Made by a program: the position numbers and the translations under genes
NCBI GenBank assembly: GCA_032622095.1
Contig: CP136066.1
Span: forward strand, 66,102,278 to 66,166,277
Reading direction: 5' to 3'
From: Siphonodentalium dalli
Taxonomy: Eukaryota > Mollusca > Scaphopoda > Gadilida > Siphonodentaliidae
Length of the DNA stretch: 64,000 nt
Notes under the pieces: model-generated
Database searches by the model: none
Seen by the model: the letters and a program-made list of their open reading frames with translations, nothing else
What the model was told of the DNA's origin: nothing
Shown here: positions 10,886 to 22,500 of the stretch, piece by piece
How the letters are laid out: the number at the start of each line of letters is the position of its first letter
How positions within the stretch are numbered: position 1 is the first letter of the stretch

Positions 10886-10895
10886 TCTCTCCTCT

Positions 10896-11150
10896 GGTGG
10901 TGAGTTGGTTTATTCGTTTTATTTTCCAGCCTGTTCTCGCAAAAATAAGCACAATACGGGATTATTTGATATTTAAATAATCCCATATAAGGCTGTTTTA
11001 ATAACCAGCGTTTATGTGCATATAGAGCGTAAGTTGAGTTTTCAAATAATGCCAATATGAGGTAATTTCGCAGCCTGTTCTCGTTAAAATAAGCAAAATA
11101 TGGGCTTATTTTATAATTGCTCGAAACATATCCTTGGTACATATAGGTTC
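10896..11150 (+). repeat. Right half of the interrupted dispersed repeat
   Basis: Resumes with GGTGGTGAGTTGGTTTATTCG and TTATTTTCCAGCCTGTTCTC, matching 13294..13355. A second partial copy of the CAGCCTGTTCTCG..AATAAGC segment lies near 11070. Confidence 0.6.
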
Positions 11151-11159
11151 ATAGCACAG

Positions 11160-12589
11160 TATTCCAATTGATCGATATTTACCATTATATTATCTCATCC
11201 CTTGACGATGGGAGGGAAATAAGGGGTGTATTCTGCGATATTAGCAAGGCGTTCGATAAGGTTTGGCACAGAGGACGCCTCTTTAAACTTAAAAGAATGG
11301 GGATGACTGGGAAGCTTTTAAAACTACTGGAAAACTATCTTGATTGTAAACAACAAAGAGTAACAATTTCTAACTTTAATTCGCCATGGAAAGACATTAC
11401 AACAGGAGTGCCTCAAGGATCAATAATCGGCCCTCTTCTATTTCTCGTGTACATAATCGACATAGTCGAGGGAATTACATGTAATATACGGTTATTTGCG
11501 GATGATACATCACTTTATATTGCTATAGAAGACCCCACAATTGCTGCATAGTTGATCAATTCAGACTTACACAAAATATTCAACTGGTCAAAGACCTGGG
11601 CAGTTAAATTCAACCCATTGAAAACAGTATCCATGCTTGTATCGTGGAAACAAATACGTATTCACCAACCAGTATTAAACATGTCCAACGAGAGAATAAA
11701 TGAGGTAGACACACATAAACATTTGGGTCTGACATTCAACCGACAGGGTAAACGGAAAGACCATATAGAAGATATTGAAAACCGAGTGTCCAAAAGATTG
11801 TACATATTGAGGAAGTATAAATTTATCCTTGATAGAAGAACTCTAGAAAGAATTTATTTATCCTATATTCGTCCTGTCTTGGAATATGCTTCCTCAGTAT
11901 GGGACAATTGTACAGGCGAAGAAGCCGATTCCCTCGAAGATATTCAGTAATACGCCCCTAGAATAGTAACCGGTGGAACAAGAAGTTGTAACAAATGCAT
12001 AGTTCTTCAAGAGGTTGGGTCGGAAAAAAATTATCAAAACGGAGAGAAAAGACTAAACTCATGCTCTTTTTTTAAACGACGAAAAAACTCACTCCCCCCT
12101 TACTTATACAATGCTGTTCCGAATAAATTATCGCGTACTAGTGGATATGGCACGAGATCATATGATCTTAGAGCACCCTTCTGCAATTATGTTACTTATC
12201 AGAAATCCTTTCTTCCACACACAGAAGCGAGGAAATGTGAAACACTCTCAGACGTCAAAACATTTTTGAATAGCGACCTCAAAAAGAGTCCTCATTATTT
12301 GGAATATGCATATACGAGACCAAGTCAGATATACCATTTCCGATTACGACTGGAATGCAGTAATTTAAACTATGATCTTTTCAGCAACCATTTGAGAGAT
12401 AGTCCGTTATGTATTTGTGGTGCCAAATTGCCAATGAAACAGCAGAACATTTTCTTTTTTATTGTCGCAGATTTTCGATTGAAAGAAATAGATGCTTTGG
12501 GGGGAGGGGTAATAACAAGACCAGGAGTAGACACCTTTCTACATGGAAGCCACAAACTAGCATTGGAAGATAATATAGAGTTTTTCTGA
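11160..12589 (+). pseudogene. Non-LTR retrotransposon reverse transcriptase (jockey/CR1-like), 5'-truncated
   Basis: One frame runs from 11168 to 12589 with two in-frame stops (TAG 11549..11551, TAA 11948..11950) and no obvious frameshift. RT motifs in order: FCDISKAFDKVWHRG (motif A), TTGVPQGSIIGPLLFL (motif B), RLFADDTSLY with the catalytic FADD (motif C), then the thumb region NPLKT and HKHLGLTF. The C-terminal part includes YIRPVLEYASSVWD, FRLRLECSNLNYDLF and CICG, typical of jockey/CR1-type elements. The endonuclease and all sequence 5' of the palm are missing, as expected for truncated target-primed insertion. The stops make it inactive. Confidence 0.9.
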
Positions 12590-13187
12590 GGGTTCAAAAA
12601 TTCATAGTGTTATCTAAACGATTTCCAAATTGAACTTTCCCTAAGTCGCTCACTGTATAAATACATAAAACATTCTGCCTCTATGGAACAACGTGAACGT
12701 GTGAAAATCGCACATCGAAGTAACCAAATATACAGTATAATTTAGAAAAGTGGAAAAATATCATATATTTCAGTATACATGTATTATATTTTGCTCGTAA
12801 TACGTATATAAGACACAATTCTCTTGTATTGATTTCGAAACTTGGGGTCAGGTCACATGCATGTAACAATTCCGGCCAGCTGATGCATGGACTGCCCAGC
12901 AGTGACTCATGCTGAGTTACTGTTCGACGGCCTATGCCCCAGATGGCTGACAAAGCCAATAAGATAGAAACATTGAACATGAAAGCAAAATCTAACTGGG
13001 AAAAGAACATTATGAATAATCAATAAAGACACCACCTGTGAATGCTAAAGATGGGGAAATGACTGATATGAGCATCCTGCTTTCTGCCAAATCCCATTCT
13101 CTAATAAAATTGTCTTTATGTTATATTGGTACCATTATTTTGTTAATTCATGTGCATGATTTAGAGAATAAATATGTTTACACACAT
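12590..13187. other. No gene recognised
   Basis: Follows the LINE 3' end; no poly(A) tail or target duplication could be assigned, and short frames are not convincing. Confidence 0.4.
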
Positions 13188-13360
13188 AGGTTCATATTGG
13201 ACTTATTTTATTCTGAAATAAGCTCATAGTGGACTTATACCAATTATTCCGTTGACACCGTGAAAACAGATTATAAAGAGCGTACATTTGGTAAGTCGTG
13301 AGTTGGCTTATTCGTGTTATTTTCCAGCCTGTTCTTGTAAAAAATAAGCACAATACGCAT
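13188..13360 (+). repeat. Uninterrupted copy of the repeat split by the 4.5-kb insertion
   Basis: Contains, without a break, TAGGTTCATATTGGACTTAT, CTGAAATAAGC, AAAGAGCGTACATTTGGTAA, GAGTTGGCTTATTCG and TTTTCCAGCCTGTTCTTG. The first part matches 6270..6395 and the last part matches 10896..10960. It therefore serves as an empty-site reference. Confidence 0.7.
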
Positions 13361-13966
13361 GAGGAGTCGGAAATAAGTTGGCGGGGGTCGGTCTTACACC
13401 ATCAGCTCAAAAATCATTTTTTTCGCAAACTTATTTTTTTTCATTATGCCTTTTTTTCAAAATATATAATCAATTTTGACCCCGAAATGGCAACAAAAAT
13501 TGTAGCAACTGGAGTATATAAACTACAGATAGCAGTATACGGTGTCATTTAGGAGTGTGTTACATTTATCATGGCTGACTCGATCGAATGGCACAGAAAA
13601 CCCGAGGGATGGAAAATTGAACAAAAGGAAAAAAGAATTGCGGCGAATGGACCAACACATTGAACAATGTTTACAAAGACGTCAACAGACATCACCTATG
13701 TCACCCCCTTCTTCCGGAGAAAATCACCATCCGAAGAAAAGAAAAGAAAATGAAGAAATAACTATATTGATAAATGCTTCCCTTTTGTTTTATTTGATTA
13801 TTTATAATAAAGGCAATATCGTGATTGTTTAAGGAGAGGGCATACGGCCCTTTCAACAATCCCGGGGTTAGCCCTCCCCACCAAACAACAAATTCCGTTT
13901 CAGAATCAAATAATCAAATATTAATCTATGTGGATATTATAGGCCGATTATGATACTTTGATTATG
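13361..13966. other. Mostly empty; short basic ORF
   Basis: The frame at 13542..13832 contains a Lys/Arg/Gln-rich segment. An alternative frame opens with an ATG at 13571 giving MADSIEW. Neither is long and neither is recognised. It could be a remnant exon of a transposon gene, but nothing supports that directly. Confidence 0.3.
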
Positions 13967-14420
13967 ATATGTGACCCGCCATATCAAATCCAGTCGTAAG
14001 TCGGGATTTTTTACCCTGTGCCAATGCATTCTCGTATATATGCGAGTCGACCATAGGTCGCCTCGCATATATAAGAGAATGCATTGGCCTAACAATTGTT
14101 TACAATTTTAATATTTTTTTCTTGTATTCTTTAACAATTTTAATTTTCACCCATACAGAGCCCCAGACAAACATGAGCAGACGACACTCTTCTATATGCT
14201 TCTATATATGTGTGGGGCTCCCTGCAGGGTAATGGATGTTTTTTATTTTATTTCCTAAAAATTGTAAGAAACATTTATTTATTTTTAAATTGTTAGGCCA
14301 ATGCATTCTCTTATATATGCGAGGCGACCTATGGTCGACTCGCATATATAAGAGAATGCACTGGCACAGGGTAAAAAAAATCCCGACTTACGACTGGATT
14401 TGATATGGCGGGTCACATAT
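13967..14420. mobile_element. Foldback MITE with about 130-bp TIRs
   Basis: Starts ATATGTGACCCGCCATATCA and ends with its reverse complement. Both arms run through CCAGTCGTAAGTCGGGATTT, ACCCTGTGCC and an internal palindrome built on CATTCTCTTATATATGCGAG. The central 180 bp are AT-rich and non-coding. A related palindrome occurs at 27643..27770. Confidence 0.85.
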
Positions 14421-15163
14421 ATGCGCGAGGATATGTTGCTCTGTTATGGAGTATGTATAAGGTCGCCAATGAATGAGTTTTCCAAATGAGACGCATGTAT
14501 GTTCACTTGTCGAGCAGAATCCACTTCCTCATTCTTCACAAAGAACAGAAATTATCTGTATTATTTTATTATACATGATACGGTTTGAATTGAATAACAT
14601 GTTATTAAACCTAACTCCATCATCGTTACTGTATAAATATATGAGTTACGTTTTACCTTGAATTTTTCTCGGAAAACTGATGCTAGCTGCATGTGTTGTA
14701 ATCCAAAGTGTATGATATTTATTAGTAAACTTCCATCCAATCTCAAGTCTCCGTTAATGTGCGATCGACATATAACATGTTCTGTGTCGCATGCGATGAA
14801 TGTTCCTTATTATATTAGACCTCGTGTTGCTGACAGGTAGGGTACATTGCATCGAATCAGATACAGCGGACAGTGGACGCACTGGCGTAACAACCAATTA
14901 CCAGTGGCATTATTATTTATGAGGTTATTACGGTGACATCTATCATAAATCAATTTGTCATTACGCAATGTGAGGGCGATTTGGGTTTATAGTATGGTTG
15001 TGTCGATATATTTGGTTAATGCATATTACATAATCTGTGCTAATTAAAGCTGCAATTGTTACGTCTGTTCATCAGAGAGTATGCCGCAAGCCTCTGCGCT
15101 CCATTAAGTAAGTCTATATTGTGGCTTTATGTTTCAGCCGCTTGGCCATACCATCGCCCCTGG
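14421..15163. other. No gene recognised
   Basis: AT-rich, with small chance frames only. Confidence 0.4.
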
Positions 15164-15290
15164 TTAATGTGATGTGAAACACTCCGGTAGGGTGACCAAA
15201 TAGAAATTGATAATAATCTTACTCAAAGCAGTTATTTGTACGAATATTAGTCCCAATTGACAACACACACCGTCATTATTATATACTATT
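15164..15290 (+). repeat. Fragment of the GTGATGTGAAACACTCC family
   Basis: Begins TTAATGTGATGTGAAACACT and continues with CCGGTAGGGTG, TTACTCAAAGCAGTTATTTG and TTGACAACACACACCGTCAT. It matches one end of the complete copies at 36487..36861 and 46444..46813, but the other end is replaced by the 15291 repeat. Confidence 0.75.
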
Positions 15291-15890
15291 ATATGAATTT
15301 AAACTGCGTGCGCTTCGCGCACATTGTGATCTTTTAAACATTTATTCTTTTATCAGATTTGTACTCAACCAAAAGAACATTAATTAGCGTCGGCAGTATT
15401 GTTTACACTGTAGGCCCTATTATTAGGCCTGTCCCGGGAATTTGATTTTTCTAACTGAGTTTGGCGAATTTACTGAGTTCACGGTGCCCACTGGGAGTCA
15501 GACTGTCCATTCGCCATCTTCCGTGTATACCGGTACTCCTTCGATACCACACTCAATGCACAACTTTCGTATCAAAGACAGCATTCTTTACTTATGTTCA
15601 AACCCAACTGGCAAATTAAAATACCATATTAGCACCCATGCCCAACGACGAACGTTCGAGTCTTGACACTGCACCCCACTACATGCATCCACCCATTCCC
15701 AACGACGGTAGAACGTTCGAGTCTTGACTACACCCCACTACATACATGCACTTCCGCGACAAAATCGACATTCGTTACCTAAATTCACACTAAACATGAA
15801 CTGACACATTAATTTAACGCCTATTTCCAACAACGCTTTGGTTGAGCGCATGGAAGTTTCGCCTACAATAGCAAAGCAAGTGTTGGTTTG
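15291..15890 (+). repeat. Long direct repeat, copy 1
   Basis: About 600 bp, closely similar to 17060..17595. Both contain AACTGCGTGCGCTTCGCGC, TTAGCGTCGGCAGTATTG, AGGCCTGTCCCGGGAAT, GTGTATACCGGTACTCC and ACGAACGTTCGAGTCTTGAC. The two copies bracket the 16.3-17.0 kb repeat block. It is non-coding. Confidence 0.85.
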
Positions 15891-16119
15891 CGTTCGATGT
15901 CAATGACGTCATTTGGACAAACGTCATAAGAAATAGTGTCTACTTGAGTGCAGATACTGCATTTGGGGACCATGATAGATCTCAGGTTTGCTTGGACCAA
16001 TCGGCGTGAAATTTGGTGAGTCACATTTTATGACACACTATAGACCGTGGTACAAATTTGGGTCAAATTGGACGCATGGTTGAAAAGTTATAAACGCGCC
16101 AAAAGCGTGACCGAGTTAT

Positions 16120-16210
16120 ACACACACAGATACACCCTCACCCTCACACACACACACCCTCACACACACACACACACACACATATGACGGGTTTTATATA
16201 TATATAGACT
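16120..16210 (+). repeat. CA microsatellite followed by TA run
   Basis: Interrupted (CA)n with CCCTCA interruptions, then CATATGACGGG and TATATATATATA. The upstream stretch (15960-16120) ending in AGCGTGACCGAGTTATA reads like a repeat family that commonly ends in such microsatellites. Confidence 0.85.
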
Positions 16211-16289
16211 AGGGGGTTGCCCGTCACAAAATGACGGGTATATAAGTTTACTTTGTTATTTTCTAGTGTCCGCGTTCATGGATACATGG

Positions 16290-17059
16290 AATGGTCATGC
16301 TTCTCTTTTTGTTACTGGATGCGCGTTGGAACACTTTATTTCACTTAAACTGTATTTCTACACACCCAGTCCACATATGCGTATGCACATATTGAACGAA
16401 ACAAAATCAGTATATTATTTAAATACTATTCACCAACTGAAACATACTCAATTCAGGAGCTTGCTGCACATTTTGAACGGACCCCCTTTGGAACCTGTAT
16501 TCAGCATGCCGCCTAATGATCACACGCCTGCAATGCGCGGCCCGTTTGTATGGACACTTTATTTCAATAAAACTGTATTTTTACCCCCACCCCATCTCCC
16601 CAACCCATGTATATGCATGCACATATGGAACGCAACAATCAAAACATTTTACTTTATATATGCTAACTGAAACAGGCTCAATTCGGAATCTTTATTTAGA
16701 GGGGGGCCTACAGCCCCTTTCTGCACTTCGCGCACATTATATGGTCTTAAACTGCGTGAGCTTCGCGTACATATAGGGAGCTTGCAGCACATTGTAAACG
16801 GACCCTGTATTCAACATGCAGCCTATTGATAACACGCCCTGCACTGCGTCGCCCATTTGTATGAACACTTTATTTCAATAAAACTGTATTTTTGCCCACA
16901 CCATCATCTCCCCAACCCACGTATATGCATGCACATAATAATATGGAACGCAACAATCAAGAAATTTTACTTAATCTATACTAACTGAAACAGGCTCAGT
17001 TCGGAACCTTTATTTAGCGGGGGAGGGGCCTGTAGCCCCTTTGTGAGTTTAAATTCATT
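16290..17059 (+). repeat. Imperfect tandem block, unit about 250-310 bp
   Basis: CTTTATTTCA..AAACTGTATTT recurs near 16330, 16557 and 16868, each followed by a CCCA-rich run, a TGCATGCACAT-like word and AACTGAAACAG. The open frames here (for example 16266..16670) follow the repeat and are not genes. Confidence 0.7.
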
Positions 17060-17595
17060 ATATTAATTTAAAACTGCGTGCGTGCGCTTCGCGCATTGTG
17101 ATCTTTTAAAACTTTAGTCTTGTATCAGATTTGCACTCAACCGAAATATTAAAAGATCATTAATTAGCGTCGGCAGTATTGTTTACACTGTAGGCCCTAG
17201 TATTAGGCCTGTCCCGGGAATGTGCATTTTCCAACTGAGTTCCGGCGAATTTACTGAGTTCACGGTACCCACTGGCGGGTGGTCAGACTTTGTCCATTCG
17301 CCATCTTCCGTGTATACCGGTACTCCTTCGATTCCACACTCAATGCACAACTTTCGTATCAAAGACAGCATTCTTTACTTATGTTCAAACCCAACTAGCA
17401 AATTAAAATACCATATTCGCACCAATTCCCAACGACGAACGTTCGAGTCTTGACTCTGCACACCACTACATGCACTTCCGCGACAAAATCAACATTCGTT
17501 ACCTAAATTCACACTGAACCTGAACTGACACATCAATTTAGCGCCTATTTCCAACAACGCTTTGGTAGAGCGCATGGAAGTTTCGCCTGAATAGC
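17060..17595 (+). repeat. Long direct repeat, copy 2
   Basis: Second copy of 15291..15890, with small indels such as an extra GTGC in the GCGTGC run. Confidence 0.85.
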
Positions 17596-18310
17596 AGAAA
17601 ACCGCAATATTCATCAAATAACAAACCTAGAAGCATTTTTGGGGAAAAGTAAACAAACCCACTTTATAACCTAATTCGAATATGCTGAATCCATTAAAAC
17701 TGGTTGTCGCCATTTCTGATGACGACAACCACCTCAAAATTGACCTTAAAGTGGGGTACTGGTTTCAAGGCATTTCCACAGAGATCTCATATATGAGCTC
17801 ACATCTCATGCACTGGATCACGCAATCGTGTGTTTTATGACTATCAACATGTGTAACAATGTTTAGTATTTGAATATAAATAGTTCAGTCATAAAAAAGT
17901 GCACATATAATTTCGATTTACAACATTTTGGCCATAAAGAGCGTTTTTTAAGATGAAATTTTTGAAATATCAGGAGAATTTAACAAAATCTTGCAGAAGC
18001 GCGCCCATTGTTTGTTGTATTCACATTATCACGACTAAGGATCAATATCTCAACATTGCACCGTCTCTGTTGGAATATTAACGACATATTAATTGGTTAT
18101 AAATAATTTGTTAATATAAAGAGCGTTCCTTAATTTCGATATGTACGTTAATTGGTCGCATTATTCAGGATTTGGGTATGTAACTTGATTGGTCGCATTA
18201 TTCGGGATTTACCTTCGATGGTGATTGGTGGGCTGTATTGATTTCTTGTGAAATCAATTGAAACATGTACATTCTTGTTTTTACACAGTGCTTTTATTAA
18301 CGAGATATAT
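17596..18310. other. No gene; two AAAGAGCGTT words
   Basis: AAAGAGCGTT at 17936 and 18118. TTGATTGGTCGCATTATTC-like sequence is repeated at about 18150 and 18190. No coding sequence recognised. Confidence 0.4.
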
Positions 18311-18540
18311 AACAACGTTATCTACACATAGTATATGGCTGTCATTCATACATATTATGCAGGTACTTTGTGAGTCTGCCAACATATTATGAGCAATCTG
18401 TGTTTCTATCTGAAATTGTATCAGTAACAACGTTATCTACACGTAGTATATGGCTGTCATTCATACATATTATGCAGGTACTTTGTGAGTCTGCCAACAT
18501 ATTATGAGCAATCTGTGTTTCTATCTGAAATTGTATCAGT
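18311..18540 (+). repeat. Recent 115-bp tandem duplication
   Basis: Two units (18311..18425 and 18426..18540) are identical except for one visible base (ACATAGT against ACGTAGT). The near-identity implies a very recent duplication or an assembly artefact. Confidence 0.95.
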
Positions 18541-18931
18541 ATTATTCCACCTAAAGGACAATAATTGTAAACGTCACGTACTTATCATTGTGTATTATAC
18601 CATTGTCGTTATTATTATTATCCCATTATTATATACTGGTTTGCCGATTTCTTGTTGAAAATCTAACTTGTAACTTGGTGGCGTATTAACCACTTTTGGA
18701 ATACTTGCTCTCACATAATATGGACAAATGGACAAACAGAGCACCATCGCATTTGTGCATGAGCTACCCATTCTGTGCAAAGAAGCACGTTAAATGATAA
18801 ACATGTGTCAATACTATAAAACTCATATACATGTAAATTACAAGTTTGCAGAAATGCAAGTCAATAGTTCAAAAACCTATATTGACCATTATTAAATAGT
18901 CATATTGTGTGAAGATACAGAGTATCTACAA

Positions 18932-18991
18932 TGAGTTATGTTGGGATATAAGAGTTTCATAAAATCTTATATATATCCCAGCATAACGAGT
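18932..18991. repeat. Hairpin, about 20-bp stem
   Basis: GTTATGTTGGGATATAAGA and its near-complement TCTTATATATATCCCAGCAT flank an 11-base loop, with a small size difference in the stem. Confidence 0.7.
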
Positions 18992-19599
18992 TGAAGATCT
19001 TGTATATCACATGCACAAAACTGGAGCTTGATCCCTTTTTAACAAATTAAAATCTTTCAAAGAAGCTGAAAAATGCATGTAAAATACATATATGCACGAC
19101 CGAGATACATCATAACCGTATACGGCAGTATATTGTGCCCTTTGACTTGCGACAAATATATTGTCCCCAAATTAGCCTCTTTGTTTTTGTGCATGTTTTC
19201 GTAAGCGCGACGAGGTTGGACAATACTTGAACAAAGCAATCATTTTGCAATGTATGGTATTGGAATCAAGCGCGGTTTTTCAAAATAGTATTAATCCACG
19301 CGGTAATTTGGTTGGCGCGATGCCAAGTATTCATGCAGGGAAGCACGTGGATATTCGTCACTATTGAGCTATAAAGAAATATGCAATGGCCTTTTAATGC
19401 TATATGGGTTTTGTTTGATATAACCTAATATTGAAAAAAAAATGCCATCACAATATTGCACATATACGCATGTTTATTGCTATAACCGATTATATAGTGC
19501 TCGAAATGTTATGGTCTTGTAGATTACATGTGCAAAAGTTTTATAGTACTGACCACTGGCTCGTGTCTCCGAGCTGCCCCACGTTGTAATCGTATATGC
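18992..19599. other. 3' flank of copy 2, no gene
   Basis: No feature recognised between the hairpin and the end of the copy 2 coding remnant; no inverted repeat matching the other side of copy 2 was found. Confidence 0.4.
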
Positions 19600-22500
19600 C
19601 TAGCTGAGAGAAGAATTCACACACTGGACTGCATCAGGTGTCGCTCTGCACTTACATTGGGATGTGCACACAAGTTTAGCCTTTTTGCAACCACACCGAG
19701 AGGTAGAACAAGTGGATGAACAGCCACAAAACACCAATTTGATGCAAGCGGTCGGAACAGGTGGTAGCGACATCAGTTCAGGGACATATTTATTGTCAAC
19801 ATATTTCCAACCCATTCCATCCGGACTTGGTAACGATGGGTACGGCTGGTATGATTGTCGCCAAAGACATGATAGGAAATGTGCTCGTTTTATATGAAAG
19901 CCAAGAGCATCACTGGTTGGAGGTAAGCCTTCAGGTGACTTAGATTTCAGAAAGAGGACTTCCCGAGCTGAATCCACATTACTGACTTGAACACCATATA
20001 TCATGCACACAAATTTCATTACGTCCAAAGAAGTATCTTCCGTTAAAGTATCTATGCCAAGCCCATTTGGCAAATCAGGGTGTTTTTGGTACACGTTCCA
20101 GCATGTTTTCTTCCCGCGTCCCATGAAAAATGATGTTATATCACTACCAGTGAGTGCATGGAAGGCTGGCAGGTTTTGAACGATGTAAGATTCACGGTCA
20201 AGGTTATCCACTATTTCATGTATTGGTATGTATTCCCTTTTCACTGGCAGTTTCAGCTTTCAGCCAGAGTTCTTTACATGGCATCCGTGCAAAGTGACTG
20301 ATAAGAAGAATCAATATGTCTGTATCCCGCGCTTGAACAACAACTTTTTCGGCATTAATTGAAGTGCAGTGGAAAATAATTCTGGTATCAGCCTCTTCAT
20401 GGTGGGATCGTAAAGCATTTATATCGATAGCTCCACTATTTGAGCGGGCTTCCTCTTCGTCATCAAACCCACCGGACACCACGATCGTCTTCTCAGATAC
20501 CTGCTTCAGCAGTTTGTGTGATAAAAAGTTAGCATAATCTGCTTTGTTTTCAGACAATGAGAGGAAGCTTTTCCAGTCGGATGGAAGAGGAACGTTTTCG
20601 GACTCAATGACTCGCCTGACTGACTGGAGTCCTTTGCGGCGTCGCGTTCGTGTTCCAGATTTGAGCGAATCCTCGTAGTATCTGTCAAATACCACATCAA
20701 CTCGTTGAAATGATTTTGCTGATGCAACAACATTTCTCACAAAACACTCTTCAATATTCCCAAAAGTGTCCACATCTTTCGGCTTTCCCATTCCGACGAC
20801 CAGCGCTTGTCCATCGATAACTAAAGCAGATGAAATTTGAGTATCTAATGGTAGAGCGGAAGAAGGACTCACTAGAGAATATAAAAGTCTCGAAAGCTCA
20901 GCCTTATTACCTGTTCGTAATTGTCCATTCATTTCCGTGATTGATATTGGCACTGGGAGCAACTCATGGCAGATCATATCGCCAATATTCACTTTCCTCC
21001 CAGCATCCAGAGCGATAATAAGTCTCTGTAGGATGGAGCGATCGGCCTTGAGAATTTTCTGTTTTGAAGCTTTGTCTTTCTGGAGAGAAACATCAAACAA
21101 TGACGCAAATGACCGTGGTTTGTATTTAGTCAATGGATCTCTCAAACTAACCTTGGGTTCAGCAGAAAACCGTTCATCAATAAATGTGTTCAACTGCTTC
21201 TGTCCCTTTACAAAACAACAAAGTAAAGATTCTTCAATTTCCGAAGTCACCAAATCCTTAGTTGCGATATTCTGTAGCGAATCGTTGTCATTTTTGAAGA
21301 GATTGAATCTTTCGAGTGTTGATAGCAACTTATCTTCGTCGAAATTGTCACGATTCTGTCTCCCTGTATACGACTCATTGTGCTTTAATTCGTCAGATTC
21401 ACAGAGGTTATACATCTCACGAGTTTGGTTAGAAAGGCACGTTCTCAAATTGAAAGATAGAGCCCACCTGTTAAGTGCTGTCGGGGTTTTAGTAATTCCT
21501 ACAATACCCCCGCGCCTCTTGCCTGTACCATTGAGCCACTCCTGGCTTTGATCAGGGTCAACTTCTGTGAATGGCCTGCTTGAACCTTTTACCACAAAAT
21601 TCCCATTCTTGAATTCGCTCAAAACTGCTGTCGGTAGCTGGAGCATCTCATTTAAGTAGACCGTTCCCCAACGAGCGTAGTTTATATGATCATACCTCAT
21701 GAATATTGGCAGCATATCACGAAAGGAAGACAAATGAAGCTCCCAAATACCGTCCCTCTGTGCACGTGTGAAATTTAGTAGAATCTGAACCATCTCCATG
21801 TATGTCCACCAAAATTCAAAATTAGGGTTTTTCTTCTCATTCACAAATTCGCGCACATAATTTCCGATTTCTTGATTGCATATTTCAATAAGTTGCGATA
21901 TTTCGTTCTCAGAAGAAAGCAATTCAATCTGATCAGACAAATTGATTGCCGCGTCACCATTATCTGCCTCTGCCTTGTTTCGGAGGAAAGATAGAAATTC
22001 TGGCATGAGTAACCTCCACATAGACTGTAATGTTATTTTGTGTGCACGCATACCTCGACTGTAGTGTTTTCCATTAAGTACTTGTTCAGCTGCACCCGAT
22101 CCTAAGATGTCGCTGTCAACCCAAGCTTCCAACAATCCTGAAGATTGCACATGTTGCCCAATTGCCTTTAAGAAATTCATTGCAGTGTGAAGACCACCCA
22201 AACGAACGATAAGAAAATCTTGCAATTCCTTTTTGGCCCACTTTAATTCCATCAATTTGCAAAAAAGTGCCTCGTCAGCCGTGATAACAACATGATGCTG
22301 GTCCAATTCCCTCGCTATGTATTTGCAACGTAAAACGACAGTATTGAGAGTGTCAATATCATGAGCAGGCGCTTGAATGACTGGACAAAAACCAACGCTA
22401 GTTAGCTCGTGGTTAGACGTAGATATATCTTGGTTGAAAACTGTCCACGAGATTACAGATTTATTCAACTCCCGCGTTCGCAAGATGAAAAAAGCCATGT

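Larger units (their letters stand above)
6396..10895 (-). mobile_element. Inserted 4.5-kb segment carrying CXC-tailed protein copy 1
   Basis: Flanked by the two halves of a repeat whose uninterrupted copy is at 13188..13360. Both junctions repeat a GGT..GAGTTGG-like sequence, as a target duplication would. Inside are inverted repeats of about 130 bp (6440..6577 and 10747..10885) and, between them, the degraded minus-strand gene at 6948..10305. The exact termini and duplication length are blurred by divergence. If real, this is a DNA transposon carrying a protein of the CXC/EEADT type; an alternative is a segmental insertion that merely includes the gene. Confidence 0.55.

Noticed and set aside
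12770-12860. tRNA or other structural RNA genes
   Set aside because: I looked across the window for tRNA B-box-like GTTCRANNC within a cloverleaf; isolated words exist (for example near 4160) but none has matching stems.
16266-16670. 134-codon frame at 16.3 kb
   Set aside because: It follows tandem repeat units and repeats its own segments (NKTVFL/LKLYFY); no independent evidence.
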